DNA of 23,560 nucleotides from a virus. The notes below the pieces were generated by a model. The model was not told where the DNA came from. It worked only from the letters and a program-made list of their open reading frames with translations, and made no database searches. The DNA lies in the IMG/VR virus record IMGVR_UViG_3300047299_000034, positions 1 to 23,560 of that record; one strand, 5' to 3'. Of the stretch, positions 1-7,697 are shown piece by piece (within the stretch, counting starts at the first letter, position 1; every line of letters starts with the position of its first letter). The position numbers and the translations under genes were made by a program.

Positions 1-2
1 CA

Positions 3-962
3 GGTATTCAAGTTGGTGGCGTTGCGGCTGATGGTCCAGCAGAAGTTCCAGGCGAAATGCCAGGTGCAGAAGAGCCGGCAGTTATGTACGTTGGTGCAGA
101 ACCTACAGTGGCAGCAGACGATGTACCAGGCGATGTTGATGGCGATGGCGACCATGACATGGCTGATCACGAAGCAGAACAAGGCGGCGAATCTGAAGAG
201 GAAGAATCTGAAGAGGAAGATGATGTCGAAGAAGCAGTTGGCGATACATCATACACTTCTAAGGGTGGTAAAGTAACACAAACTGCAACTGGCTTAACAC
301 ACCAAGCAGGTTCTGGTGTATACGGCGGTACAGAAACTGATGACGAAGAAGAAGCTCGTAAAAAGGCCGATGATGAAGCGGCAAAGAAAGAAGTCGGTGA
401 GTCAGAAGAGCTAGACGAAGAAACAGCACGTATCCTTCAATTAGCTGGTGTTACAAACGAAGCACAAAGCGCCGCACAAAAAGCCGCATTTGCAAAAATG
501 ATTGCTAAGAAGAACGGCGACAAGCCAGCTGAAGATAAAGCCGACGACAAAGACGACAACAAGAAGCCAGATGCTGACGGTGACGGTGTACCAGACTGGG
601 CAGACAAAGACAAAGAAGTTAAGGAAGAAGCTCCTGCAACTAACTCTGTTTTTGGCCAAGGCGTATACGAAGGCGAAGCATACACAGACGAACTAGGTCG
701 CATTATGAAGCTATCTGGTTTTGCTGAAAGCAAACTAATGAACAGCCCAGAAGGCACTTCGATGAACGAGCCAACTGAGTTTGATTCTTTACCAAGTGGA
801 AAAGGCGACGCCGCCGGTAATAAAGCATACGGTGCAAACCGTGCTAACGGCCAAGGTGAAAACCCAATGGGTCTAGAAGAATCTACTGTAGAGCAGAAGT
901 TTCAAGACGCAATGGGCGAATACCGAAAGTTTGTTGCTGAGTCTATCAGCCGCAAGAAGTAA
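3..962 (+). CDS. Acidic phage protein with calcium-loop-like repeats (5' end outside window)
   Basis: The frame is open from the first bases of the window, so the true start lies upstream; the ATG at 57 is probably internal, because the residues before it have the same Ala/Gly/Pro/Glu-rich composition. The protein is very acidic and low in complexity, with Glu/Asp runs near nt 190-235. Two short loops of the form DxDGDGxxDxAD occur (nt 132-170 and 570-611), resembling dockerin or thrombospondin type 3 calcium loops. Two similar helical segments, E-T-A-R-I-L-Q-L-A-G (from about nt 411) and E-L-G-R-I-M-K-L-S-G (from about nt 681), look like an internal repeat. The stop lies 12 bases before the terminase ATG, so the two are probably co-transcribed. 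Its place beside the terminase suggests a head-related or structural role, but I do not recognise a family. It does not resemble T4 gp16, the usual terminase neighbour in T4. Confidence 0.7.
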   Translation, partial: GIQVGGVAADGPAEVPGEMPGAEEPAVMYVGAEPTVAADDVPGDVDGDGDHDMADHEAEQGGESEEEESEEEDDVEEAVGDTSYTSKGGKVTQTATGLTHQAGSGVYGGTETDDEEEARKKADDEAAKKEVGESEELDEETARILQLAGVTNEAQSAAQKAAFAKMIAKKNGDKPAEDKADDKDDNKKPDADGDGVPDWADKDKEVKEEAPATNSVFGQGVYEGEAYTDELGRIMKLSGFAESKLMNSPEGTSMNEPTEFDSLPSGKGDAAGNKAYGANRANGQGENPMGLEESTVEQKFQDAMGEYRKFVAESISRKK

Positions 963-974
963 TTAGGAAGCCGA

Positions 975-2525
975 ATGGCTGGCGAAAATACTTTTGTAAA
1001 GACTCCTTTTAAAGTAGAAAAGTTCACGGACGAACATGTCCGTGAACTTGCCATCTGTGCAACAGATCCTATTTACTTTATTGACAACTATTGCTGGGTG
1101 CAACACCCTACAAAAGGTAAAGTAAAATTTAAACTGTTTGATTATCAACGTGAACTAATTGATTGTTATCATAACAATCGTTACAGTATCAACATGCTTG
1201 GACGACAAATGGGTAAGACTGCATGTGCGGCAGCTTATCTTGTATGGCGTGCTATGTTCATGGCAGATCAAACTATTCTTATTGCCGCACACAAGTTTGC
1301 TGGTGCCCAAGAAATTATGCAACGTGTTCGTTACACATACGAAACACTTCCTGAATTTTTAAAGGCTGGCGCTACAAGTTACAACAAAGGTAGCATCGAC
1401 TTTGATAACGGTAGCCGTATTATCTCAACTACTACAACAGAAACAACTGCTCGTGGTATGTCATTGTCCCTAATTTATTGTGACGAGTTTGCATTCGTTA
1501 AGCCACGTATTGCAAGTGAGTTCTGGACTTCTATTTCACCTACACTGTCAACAGGTGGTAAGTGTATTATTACAAGTACTCCTAACCAAGACGATGACCA
1601 GTTTGCTCGTATCTGGAAGGATGCTACTAAGAACATTGACGACTATGGTAATACACAAAAGCTAGGCCGTAACGGCTTTGCAAGTATCAAGTTTATTTGG
1701 AGCGCACACCCAGATCGTGATGAAGCATGGGCAGCAACAGAACGTGTCAAGATTGGTGAAGAACGTTTCCTACGTGAACACGAATGCGAGTTCGTTATTG
1801 CTGACGAAACGCTAGTCAACTCAATGAAGTTGATTACAATGGAAAGCAAAGACCCAAATGGTAAGATGGGTCAAGTTCGCATTTACAAGTACCCACAACA
1901 GCAAAGCGCATACGTTATTGGATGGGATCCAAGTTTAGGTACAGGCGGAGACCCTGCGGCTATCCAAGTATTTAAACTACCCGAACTAGAACAAGTAGCA
2001 GAATGGCAACACAATAAAACTGATATCCAAGGACAGCTTCGTACTCTTGTTTCTATTTTAAAGTGGATGCAAGATGAAACTAAAGGTAACGTTGAGTTGT
2101 ATTGGTCAGTAGAAAACAACACCATCGGCGAAGCGGCCCTAATTAGTATTCGTGAATTTGGGGAAGAACACATCCCAGGTACGTTTGTGCAGGAAATTCG
2201 TCGTGCTGGCCAAAGCCGTGGACGTAGAGGTTTTAACACTACGCACAAGACTAAAATTACAGCGTGTATGCGTTTAAAGAACTACGTCGAAAGCGATAAG
2301 ATGACAATTTACAGTCATAACTTATTGCGCGAGCTAAAGAACTTTATTGCCCGTGGCGCCAGTTTTGCGGCAAAAGACGGGGAAACCGACGACTTGGTTA
2401 TGGCGACTATTTTAGTGTTACGTATGACCGAAGTTGTTATGACTTGGGATACTAGCACGTATGACAGGCTTGTAAATGCAGGCACAGATGAAGTATTAAG
2501 ACCAATGCCAATTGGCTTTCTATAA
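975..2525 (+). CDS. terL: Terminase large subunit (gp17-like packaging ATPase/nuclease)
   Basis: The motor that pumps DNA into the prohead and cuts the concatemer. The N-terminal ATPase has a Walker A variant GRQMGKT (residues 76-82), a Walker B segment LIYCDE (166-171, catalytic Glu171) and an STPN coupling motif (201-204). The C-terminal RNase H-like nuclease has its metal-binding acids in IGWDPS (Asp318), SVENN (Glu380) and ETDD (Asp472/Asp473). Its 516 residues are shorter than T4 gp17 (610) but both domains are complete. The start has a Shine-Dalgarno, AGGAAG at 965-970. It works with a portal and small terminase not seen in this window. Assignment is firm. Confidence 0.96.
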   Translation: MAGENTFVKTPFKVEKFTDEHVRELAICATDPIYFIDNYCWVQHPTKGKVKFKLFDYQRELIDCYHNNRYSINMLGRQMGKTACAAAYLVWRAMFMADQTILIAAHKFAGAQEIMQRVRYTYETLPEFLKAGATSYNKGSIDFDNGSRIISTTTTETTARGMSLSLIYCDEFAFVKPRIASEFWTSISPTLSTGGKCIITSTPNQDDDQFARIWKDATKNIDDYGNTQKLGRNGFASIKFIWSAHPDRDEAWAATERVKIGEERFLREHECEFVIADETLVNSMKLITMESKDPNGKMGQVRIYKYPQQQSAYVIGWDPSLGTGGDPAAIQVFKLPELEQVAEWQHNKTDIQGQLRTLVSILKWMQDETKGNVELYWSVENNTIGEAALISIREFGEEHIPGTFVQEIRRAGQSRGRRGFNTTHKTKITACMRLKNYVESDKMTIYSHNLLRELKNFIARGASFAAKDGETDDLVMATILVLRMTEVVMTWDTSTYDRLVNAGTDEVLRPMPIGFL

Positions 2526-2532
2526 CTAAATA
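2526..2532 (+). promoter_or_regulatory. Late-promoter-like motif CTAAATA
   Basis: CTAAATA lies just after the terminase stop and ends 5 nt before the ATG at 2538. It resembles the T4 late promoter TATAAATA, read by a gp55-type sigma factor. No Shine-Dalgarno lies between motif and ATG, so the transcript is predicted to start at or beside the start codon. Confidence 0.6.
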
Positions 2533-2537
2533 TAACT

Positions 2538-3404
2538 ATGCCTACAAGAGAACAACTAACCAAAGAACTAGCCGCTACAGTAGCAGGGGTAAGCCACAAT
2601 TCTACATTTAAAGATGTAGACGGTAAAGGTACTCTTGACCAAGAGCAAGCAGTATATCAATACGTACCAGATCAAAACATTATGGTCATGGTCAACTACG
2701 ACAACACTGACGTTGAAGTATGGTATGACCCAAGTACTACTGATGTAGAATGGTTTAAGAAAGAATTCAAACCACGTGTCCAAGCAGTTGCTAGACGTTA
2801 TTTGTACGGTACAACTATCCGTAGTTACGAAGGTGACATTGAACCAAAGAAAATGGCTCATCGTACCGAAACAGTTACAGAAGGCCGCAATAGTTTAAAG
2901 ATCAGCTACCATCCATTAGGTAGCACACAAATTCGTTTGGCTCACACCAAGTCAGTTACTGAAGAAAAGCCAGGCGCACGTAGCCGAAACATTCAAGCTC
3001 TATTTGTGGAAAAGGATGGCGAGCGTTTCCGTTTCCCATACAACCACTTATTAGGTGCTCGCGTTATGGCTTTACACGTAGAGTCTGGTGGCAAACCTTG
3101 GGACGAACTTGGTACCAAGATTGTTGAAATTTCCCGTCGTCGCAAGGACATTATGGAACTTCTACGTTGGAGCAAACGACTAGAAGAAACGGACCAAGTA
3201 AACAATATCCGCTCTCGTGGTAAAAGCGAAGTTATTATGCTAAAGCGTATGATGGAACGTGCCGCACGTACAGGTGACCTAAGTGGTATCACTGAATACC
3301 AACTACCAGCCAACAAACCAGGCCAAGCACCAATCAAACCTAACGACATGGTGTCTGAAGCAGTTGCTGACCTTGAAACATCCTTAAATCGCCTTTTCGG
3401 CTAA
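2538..3404 (+). CDS. Conserved phage protein of unknown function
   Basis: 288 residues, soluble and mixed alpha/beta, with no signal peptide or membrane segment. The first half is rich in beta-type segments with acidic and aromatic residues (VEVWYDPSTTDVEWF). The second half is basic, including ISRRRKDIMELLRWSKR near residues 197-213, and suggests a nucleic-acid or protein contact surface. I do not recognise a domain. It directly follows terL behind a late-type promoter and has no Shine-Dalgarno, so a late role in head assembly or packaging is plausible but inferred. The start is fixed by the promoter and the terL stop; no upstream in-frame alternative is better. Confidence 0.75.
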   Translation: MPTREQLTKELAATVAGVSHNSTFKDVDGKGTLDQEQAVYQYVPDQNIMVMVNYDNTDVEVWYDPSTTDVEWFKKEFKPRVQAVARRYLYGTTIRSYEGDIEPKKMAHRTETVTEGRNSLKISYHPLGSTQIRLAHTKSVTEEKPGARSRNIQALFVEKDGERFRFPYNHLLGARVMALHVESGGKPWDELGTKIVEISRRRKDIMELLRWSKRLEETDQVNNIRSRGKSEVIMLKRMMERAARTGDLSGITEYQLPANKPGQAPIKPNDMVSEAVADLETSLNRLFG

Positions 3405-3432
3405 TTTGTCCGAAATACGGCTAAAAAGCCTA

Positions 3433-3461
3433 TTGCTTTAATTTGCAGTCATAAGTATAAT
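3433..3461 (+). promoter_or_regulatory. Sigma70-type promoter for the gp32 gene
   Basis: TTGCTT at 3433-3438 and a perfect TATAAT at 3456-3461 are separated by 17 bp. Predicted transcription starts near 3468, giving a leader of about 80 nt before the gp32 ATG. The -10 is consensus and the -35 keeps TTG. Confidence 0.65.
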
Positions 3462-3494
3462 ACAACACATGCACAAGAAAAACGCATGTGTTGT
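3462..3494 (+). promoter_or_regulatory. 11-bp inverted repeat just downstream of the gp32 promoter
   Basis: ACAACACATGC (3462-3472) pairs perfectly with GCATGTGTTGT (3484-3494) across an 11-nt A-rich loop, and TTT follows. It could terminate late transcripts from 2538, act as an operator (it starts at the end of the -10), or form part of the gp32 leader. T4 gene 32 is controlled by a leader structure bound by gp32 itself. Which role applies cannot be told from sequence; the predicted start at about 3468 falls inside the left arm. Confidence 0.6.
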
Positions 3495-3549
3495 TTTAGT
3501 CCGCTATAGGGCTTAACACTCAAACTTAACTCATTAAAGGTAAAACATT

Positions 3550-4527
3550 ATGGCAACATTAGCAGAAATCCGCGCCCGACTAGCAGAGCAAGCACAAAAA
3601 TCCAGTGGCACTAAACAAGGTGGTGGAGACAATTCCATTTACGCACACTGGAACATCCCAGAAGGCACTTCGGCCTCACTTCGATTCCTCCCAGACGCAG
3701 ACGAAACAAACACATTCTTTTGGCGTGAACGTCAGATGATCAAGATCCCATTTGCTGGTGTCGCTGGTCAAGACGAAAACAAAAAAGTCTTTGTGCAAGT
3801 ACCTTGCGTTGAAATGTGGGGTGAAACATGTCCAGTACATGCCACTATCCGTCCATGGTTCAAAGATCCTAACATGGAAGCACTTGGCCGCACATACTGG
3901 AAGAAGCGTTCTTACGTTTTCCAAGGCTTCGTTGTAAACAGCCCAATGGAAGAAGACAGCGTTCCAGAAAATCCAATCCGTCGCTTTGTGATCTCTCCAC
4001 AAATCTTTACGCTTATCAAGCAAGCGTTGATGGATCCTGACATGGAAAATATTCCAACTGACTACCAAGCAGGTACAGACTTCCGCTTGAACAAGACACA
4101 AAAAGGTGGTTATGCTGACTACTCTACTTCTGGTTGGGCTCGTAAAGAGCGTGGCTTGAATGAAGAAGAATTGCAAGCAATTGCTACACACGGCTTGTTC
4201 AACTTGAACGACTTCATGCCAAAGCGTCCAGGCCTTGACGAACAAAGAGCAATCTTTGAAATGTTCGAAGCTTCCGTTGAAGGCAAGTTGTACGACCCAG
4301 AGCAGTGGGGCAAGTTCTATCGTCCAAGTGGCGTGCAAATTGCCAACGCACCAGCTGGTGAAGCAGATGAGGATACCCCAGCACCTAAGGCTACACCTGC
4401 TCCTGTAGCAAGCAAGCCAGCACCTGCTCCACAAGCAGCCGCTCCTGCTCCTGCCCCAGCAACCGAAGCTGGCGCAAAGCCAAGTGTCGACGACATCCTT
4501 AAGATGATTCGTAGCCGTCAAGCCTAA
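3550..4527 (+). CDS. 32: Single-stranded DNA-binding protein (gp32-like)
   Basis: Coats single-stranded DNA during replication and recombination and partners UvsX, the UvsY-like protein and the primase-helicase. The segment AHWNIPEGTSASLRFLPD (residues 32-49) matches the start of the gp32 OB core. A zinc-site candidate C86-x7-C94-x2-H97 occupies the place of the T4 Cys-Cys-Cys cluster, with His for the last Cys. The last 75 or so residues form a flexible Ala/Pro-rich linker ending in a short helix with acidic residues (VDDILKMIRSRQA), as expected for the protein-recruiting tail of such proteins. Length, 325, is close to T4 gp32 (301). A Shine-Dalgarno AAAGG at 3536-3540 supports the start, and a sigma70-type promoter and hairpin lie upstream. 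uvsX follows after 48 nt. Confidence 0.88.
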   Translation: MATLAEIRARLAEQAQKSSGTKQGGGDNSIYAHWNIPEGTSASLRFLPDADETNTFFWRERQMIKIPFAGVAGQDENKKVFVQVPCVEMWGETCPVHATIRPWFKDPNMEALGRTYWKKRSYVFQGFVVNSPMEEDSVPENPIRRFVISPQIFTLIKQALMDPDMENIPTDYQAGTDFRLNKTQKGGYADYSTSGWARKERGLNEEELQAIATHGLFNLNDFMPKRPGLDEQRAIFEMFEASVEGKLYDPEQWGKFYRPSGVQIANAPAGEADEDTPAPKATPAPVASKPAPAPQAAAPAPAPATEAGAKPSVDDILKMIRSRQA

Positions 4528-4536
4528 TTGACACAC

Positions 4537-4556
4537 GGGAGAGCACTAGCTCTCCC
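4537..4556 (+). terminator. Hairpin between gp32 and uvsX (weak terminator or mRNA processing site)
   Basis: GGGAGAGC and GCTCTCCC form an 8-bp GC-rich stem with an ACTA loop. The following TTCATCTT is only partly T-rich, so termination is probably partial, which would let gp32 be made in excess over UvsX. Confidence 0.5.
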
Positions 4557-4575
4557 TTCATCTTAAAGGAATATA

Positions 4576-5649
4576 ATGGCAAAAGCATTTGACGTATCAA
4601 AGTTTCGTAAGAGCATTACGAAATCAATTGAAGGCCTATCTATTGGCTTCAACGATCCAACTGACTGGATCTCAACTAACAACTACGCACTAAACTATCT
4701 TATCAGCGGTGACTTCAATCGAGGTGTACCAATGGGTAAGGTTACAGTTTTTGCTGGTGAATCAGGAGCAGGTAAGTCATTTATCTGTTCTGGCAATTTG
4801 GTCAAGAACGCACAAGAACAGGGCATTTATGTTATCTTGGTAGATACAGAAAACGCACTCGATGAAGCATGGTTACATGCTCTTGGCGTTGACACAAGTG
4901 AACAAAAGCTACTAAAGCTAAACATGGCAATGATCGATGACGTTGCTAAAATGATCACAGACTTTGTCAAGGAATACAAGGCCATTCCAGATACAGACCG
5001 TCCAAAGGTTCTGTTTGTAATCGACTCGTTGGGTATGTTGCTAACACCAACAGACGTTAACCAGTTCCAAGCAGGTGACTTAAAAGGTGACATGGGTCGT
5101 AAGCCCAAGGCACTTGCGGCATTGGTTCGTAACTGTGTTAACATGTTTGGCGACTTGAACATTGGTATGGTTGTAACCAACCACACTTATGCGTCACAGG
5201 ACATGTTTGATCCAGACGACAAAATCTCCGGTGGTCAAGGCTTTATCTACGCTTCTTCTATTGTTGTTGCTATGCGTAAGCTGAAGCTAAAAGAGGATGA
5301 AGACGGCAACAAGATTTCAGAAGTTAAAGGTATTCGTGCCGCATGTAAAATCATGAAGACACGTTATGCCAAGCCTTTTGAATCAGTCCAAGTTAAGATT
5401 CCTTACGAAACAGGTATGAATCCTTACTCTGGTTTAACAGACTTGATCGAAGGCAAAGGTATGTTGAAGAAGGAAGGCAATAGCTTGCTTTACACAACAG
5501 CCGATGGTGAGATTATCAAGAAGTTCCGCAAGGGATGGGAACGCAACGATGACGGATGTTTGGATCGTGTAATGGCTGACATTACTGCTAACCCACACAT
5601 CTTTGACAAGAGTGTTCCTGCAGAAGCTCCCGAAGTAGTCGAGGAATAA
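4576..5649 (+). CDS. uvsX: UvsX RecA-like recombinase
   Basis: ATP-dependent strand-exchange protein that drives recombination-dependent replication and repair. Walker A is GESGAGKS (residues 61-68); Walker B ends at Asp150 in VLFVIDS; the RecA-type DNA-binding loop region follows around GQGFIYASSIVVAMRK (about 217-232). The acidic end (EAPEVVEE) is typical of recombinases that use a C-terminal regulatory tail. 357 residues against 391 for T4 UvsX. Shine-Dalgarno AAAGGA at 4565-4570 fixes the start. It sits between gp32 and genes leading to the uvsY-like gene, the expected functional neighbours. Confidence 0.95.
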   Translation: MAKAFDVSKFRKSITKSIEGLSIGFNDPTDWISTNNYALNYLISGDFNRGVPMGKVTVFAGESGAGKSFICSGNLVKNAQEQGIYVILVDTENALDEAWLHALGVDTSEQKLLKLNMAMIDDVAKMITDFVKEYKAIPDTDRPKVLFVIDSLGMLLTPTDVNQFQAGDLKGDMGRKPKALAALVRNCVNMFGDLNIGMVVTNHTYASQDMFDPDDKISGGQGFIYASSIVVAMRKLKLKEDEDGNKISEVKGIRAACKIMKTRYAKPFESVQVKIPYETGMNPYSGLTDLIEGKGMLKKEGNSLLYTTADGEIIKKFRKGWERNDDGCLDRVMADITANPHIFDKSVPAEAPEVVEE

Positions 5650-6081
5650 ATGGCACTTGACCATGAAAAATGGTTGCTACAGCAAGGTGTAAAGATCACG
5701 GGTCGGCACACCTTGCGCCGTTGGGAAGATCCTGGTTATATGAATTGGGCCAGCGATCGAGAAGACGGCCGGATTGACTGGTCTGAACGTTATGTTGCAA
5801 GAGAAGAACAAGTGTATACCGTCGAACTTGACGAACGTACAATTGAAAGATTGGAACGTATGGAAGCAGATATACATCATGCAATTGATTACGCCAATCG
5901 CAAATATACATCTCGAACCTCAAGCGGATACACAGGCGGCCCAAGTGATGTAACACAATTCTTTATTGAAAACAAAGAACGACATTTAGAATTGCTACAC
6001 GAAAACTCAATGTATCGAGATGCTTGGAAAGAGTTCCAAACCATTCGTGTCTTACTTGGTGAAACTCCTCATTGGCCTTAA
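5650..6081 (+). CDS. Small phage protein of unknown function, coupled to uvsX
   Basis: 143 residues, starting one base after the uvsX stop, with GAGGA at 5641-5645 as Shine-Dalgarno, so translation is probably coupled. The sequence is rich in charged and aromatic residues and mainly helical, including a long charged helix around residues 60-85 (ERTIERLERMEADIHHAIDY). No catalytic motif or membrane segment is seen. Co-expression with uvsX suggests a recombination or replication accessory role, which is inference only. Confidence 0.75.
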   Translation: MALDHEKWLLQQGVKITGRHTLRRWEDPGYMNWASDREDGRIDWSERYVAREEQVYTVELDERTIERLERMEADIHHAIDYANRKYTSRTSSGYTGGPSDVTQFFIENKERHLELLHENSMYRDAWKEFQTIRVLLGETPHWP

Positions 6082-6100
6082 CAGTATTTTCTGTTATAAT
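6072..6100 (+). promoter_or_regulatory. Sigma70-type promoter, 5 nt before ATG
   Basis: TTGGCC (6072-6077) and TATAAT (6095-6100) are separated by 17 bp. The ATG of the next gene is at 6106, only 5 nt after the -10, so the mRNA should begin at or within 1-2 nt of the start codon. No Shine-Dalgarno is present. Confidence 0.55.
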
Positions 6101-6105
6101 GTGTT

Positions 6106-6318
6106 ATGCTTATTAAAGATCTAATCGAACAACTGCAAACATTGTATGAGCAGGAGATGATCCATGCTGATGTCATGGGTGATCCAGAAATCATGATTGA
6201 CTGCTTTCGCAAAGTTGAACAAGGCGTATTCCACTACGCTGGGTTCAGCAAAGACGTTAGCATACAACGAAGCGACGATGGTGTATATCTCATTTTGAAT
6301 GGATTTGCGGATGATTAA
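6106..6318 (+). CDS. Small phage protein of unknown function
   Basis: 70 residues beginning MLIKDLIEQLQTLYEQEM, resembling a common class of short phage proteins that open with an amphipathic helix (x-DLIEQLQ) followed by a small beta-rich half containing a D-G-V-Y-L-I-L strand. No catalytic residues are evident. It starts 5 nt after a TATAAT box with no ribosome binding site, and its end overlaps the start region of the cupin gene. Function unknown. Confidence 0.7.
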   Translation: MLIKDLIEQLQTLYEQEMIHADVMGDPEIMIDCFRKVEQGVFHYAGFSKDVSIQRSDDGVYLILNGFADD

Positions 6319-6778
6319 AAAACTCATGCAACGATTAGGACGACACCGTGTTATCATGGATCGTCGTGCAGATGAACCACTACTAGAAAGATATTATGTT
6401 TTCCTTAAAGACAGAACACGGTTTCCATTTAATGTGTTTGTACACAAGTTCCTTAAATCAGATCCCGATGACGTGCATGATCATCCATGGCCTTACGCTA
6501 CTTTAATTTTAAAAGGCGGATACTATGAATGGATTCCACAATTTAACGCAGATGGTACTAAATCGTGTGAGGTACGTAAATGGAGAGGACCCGGCCATTT
6601 TCGTATATGTGGCGCTAACAGCTATCATCGTATTGAGCTTGCTCCTGGTGTAACTCCTTGGACATTATTCATGCCAGGTCCACAAACACGCCAGTGGGGA
6701 TTCCTTGTTAATAACAAGTGGATTGAAAGCGAAGAGTATTTGTCTAAAATGGTAACACAAAAAGCAAAAGTCAGCTAA
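6311..6778 (+). CDS. Cupin-fold phage protein
   Basis: About 155 residues. HDHPW at residues 56-60 and the later S-Y-H-R-I-E-L segment give the spaced His residues of a cupin metal site, and between them lie the beta strands and glycine turns of a jelly roll (ATLILKGGYYEW). The product may be a small metal-binding or oxygenase-like enzyme; the substrate is unknown. I prefer the ATG at 6311 (MIKKLMQRLG) over an in-frame ATG at 6299, because it lessens overlap with the preceding gene and gives a start typical for this kind of protein. Neither has a clear Shine-Dalgarno. Confidence 0.7.
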   Translation: MIKKLMQRLGRHRVIMDRRADEPLLERYYVFLKDRTRFPFNVFVHKFLKSDPDDVHDHPWPYATLILKGGYYEWIPQFNADGTKSCEVRKWRGPGHFRICGANSYHRIELAPGVTPWTLFMPGPQTRQWGFLVNNKWIESEEYLSKMVTQKAKVS

Positions 6779-6820
6779 GTATCGCTGACCACCGACAGTG
6801 GGTATATGGAGAAAAATATA

Positions 6821-7060
6821 ATGAGTGACACATCAGGAGAAATGCTAGTTGAGATGTGGCTAGCGGTTAAGCCTTATATTGACAAGAAAGAGCGCCCAGA
6901 TGCCGCACTGGCATATTTGCAAGCATCAGAAGACTTTGTCAACTTAGAACAAGCACAAGAGGATGCTAAAGGATCTGATTCTGCACTTGATAGTGCGTTT
7001 GCTGAAATCTTGGGTGACATTGAAGAAGAAGAATTTGAAGACGAAGACGAGGATTATTAA
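6821..7060 (+). CDS. Small acidic conserved phage protein
   Basis: 79 residues from the ATG at 6821; an in-frame ATG at 6806 lies over the Shine-Dalgarno GGAG (6808-6811) and is unlikely. The N-terminal two thirds are helical (MLVEMWLAVKPYIDKKERP) and the last 13 residues are almost all Glu/Asp. Its stop overlaps the ATG of the uvsY-like gene (TAATG), so the two are translationally coupled. The acidic tail suggests a contact with a basic partner or mimicry of DNA. No family is recognised with certainty. Confidence 0.75.
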   Translation: MSDTSGEMLVEMWLAVKPYIDKKERPDAALAYLQASEDFVNLEQAQEDAKGSDSALDSAFAEILGDIEEEEFEDEDEDY

Positions 7061-7521
7061 TGAGTACTTGGTATAGGAAGGTTGTTGCAGACCTCAGTTG
7101 CCTTCCTGATTGCATTGAGTGGTTCGAAGGTGAACTAATTCAAGGCCGCATGGAATTAAAGCTAGTTGGTAGTTTAGAAAAAGCCAGCCGCGAAATGCCG
7201 GGCATTGTAGAATATCGATTCAATCAGCTTCAAGAAATTGAAGCTATACTAGAGCAACTTAATATTCAGCTTCGTAAGATTCGCAGTGCTAAGTTCCGTC
7301 AATTTACAGAACATTATAATCGTGCCTTAACAAGTCGCGATGCAGAAAAATATGTAGATGGCGAACCTGAAGTATGTGACATGGATGCTATTGTGAATGA
7401 GTTTGCACTTGTTCGTAACAAGTTTTTAGGTCTTACTAAAGCACTTGACATCAAGCAATGGCAACTTTCTAATGTTGTAAAATTGCGGGTAGCAGGTATG
7501 GAAGATGCAGAGCTTCGCTAA
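7060..7521 (+). CDS. uvsY: UvsY-like recombination mediator
   Basis: 153 residues, close to T4 UvsY (137), predicted almost wholly helical with heptad-like segments (VEYRFNQLQEIEAILEQL, about residues 47-64) suited to oligomerisation. It lies in the gp32-uvsX-uvsY neighbourhood and is the kind of protein annotated as UvsY in marine T4-like phages. UvsY loads UvsX onto gp32-coated single strands. There are no catalytic motifs, so the call rests on recalled family likeness, length and context. GAGG at 7049-7052 serves as Shine-Dalgarno. A strong terminator follows 27 nt after the stop. Confidence 0.6.
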   Translation: MSTWYRKVVADLSCLPDCIEWFEGELIQGRMELKLVGSLEKASREMPGIVEYRFNQLQEIEAILEQLNIQLRKIRSAKFRQFTEHYNRALTSRDAEKYVDGEPEVCDMDAIVNEFALVRNKFLGLTKALDIKQWQLSNVVKLRVAGMEDAELR

Positions 7522-7548
7522 TCTGCTTAAAAAATAGACAATTTTTAG

Positions 7549-7573
7549 GGTAGTACTTAGTACTACCTTTTTT
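7549..7573 (+). terminator. Rho-independent terminator after the uvsY-like gene
   Basis: GGTAGTAC-TTA-GTACTACC (7549-7567) forms a perfect 8-bp stem with a 3-nt loop and is followed by six T (7568-7573). It closes the gp32-uvsX-uvsY block. Confidence 0.9.
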
Positions 7574-7590
7574 GTGGCTAAAATACAACA

Positions 7591-7633
7591 AAAATTTACT
7601 ATGGTATTCCCCTAAAATTTACTATGGTATTCC
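7591..7633 (+). repeat. Tandem 20-bp direct repeat upstream of a strong promoter
   Basis: Two identical 20-bp copies, at 7591-7610 and 7614-7633, each start AAAATTTACTATGG and have a 23-bp period. The second ends 10 bp before a -35 box. The position and the period of about two helical turns fit paired sites for an activator or repressor. Confidence 0.85.
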
Positions 7634-7643
7634 AAAAAAGTGG

Positions 7644-7672
7644 TTGACGCCCAGGTCCAAAAGCAGTATAAT
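7644..7672 (+). promoter_or_regulatory. Near-consensus sigma70-type promoter
   Basis: TTGACG (7644-7649), 17-bp spacer, TATAAT (7667-7672). Eleven of twelve hexamer bases match consensus. Transcription should start near 7679 and lead into the 50-codon gene at 7698. Confidence 0.88.
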
Positions 7673-7697
7673 AAACACATAGACAGCAAAGGACACC

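Noticed and set aside
13-276. Gln/Met/Lys-rich plus-strand frame overlapping the acidic gene
   Set aside because: It reads the repetitive GAA/GAT codons in another frame; the frame through 962 is far longer and leads into terL.
437-757. Minus-strand open frames opposite the acidic protein
   Set aside because: They mirror the low-complexity Glu/Asp/Lys codons of the plus gene, giving Ser/Leu/Phe-rich products, with no start signals.
3676-4536. A 286-codon open frame on the minus strand opposite gp32
   Set aside because: It lies fully antisense to a clear gp32 gene, is rich in Cys, Trp and His in no recognisable pattern, and has no promoter or ribosome binding site. It is a by-product of gp32 codon use.
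4528-4577. TTGACA at 4528 with TATAAT at 4572 as a uvsX promoter
   Set aside because: The hexamers are separated by 38 bp and the -10 overlaps the start codon.
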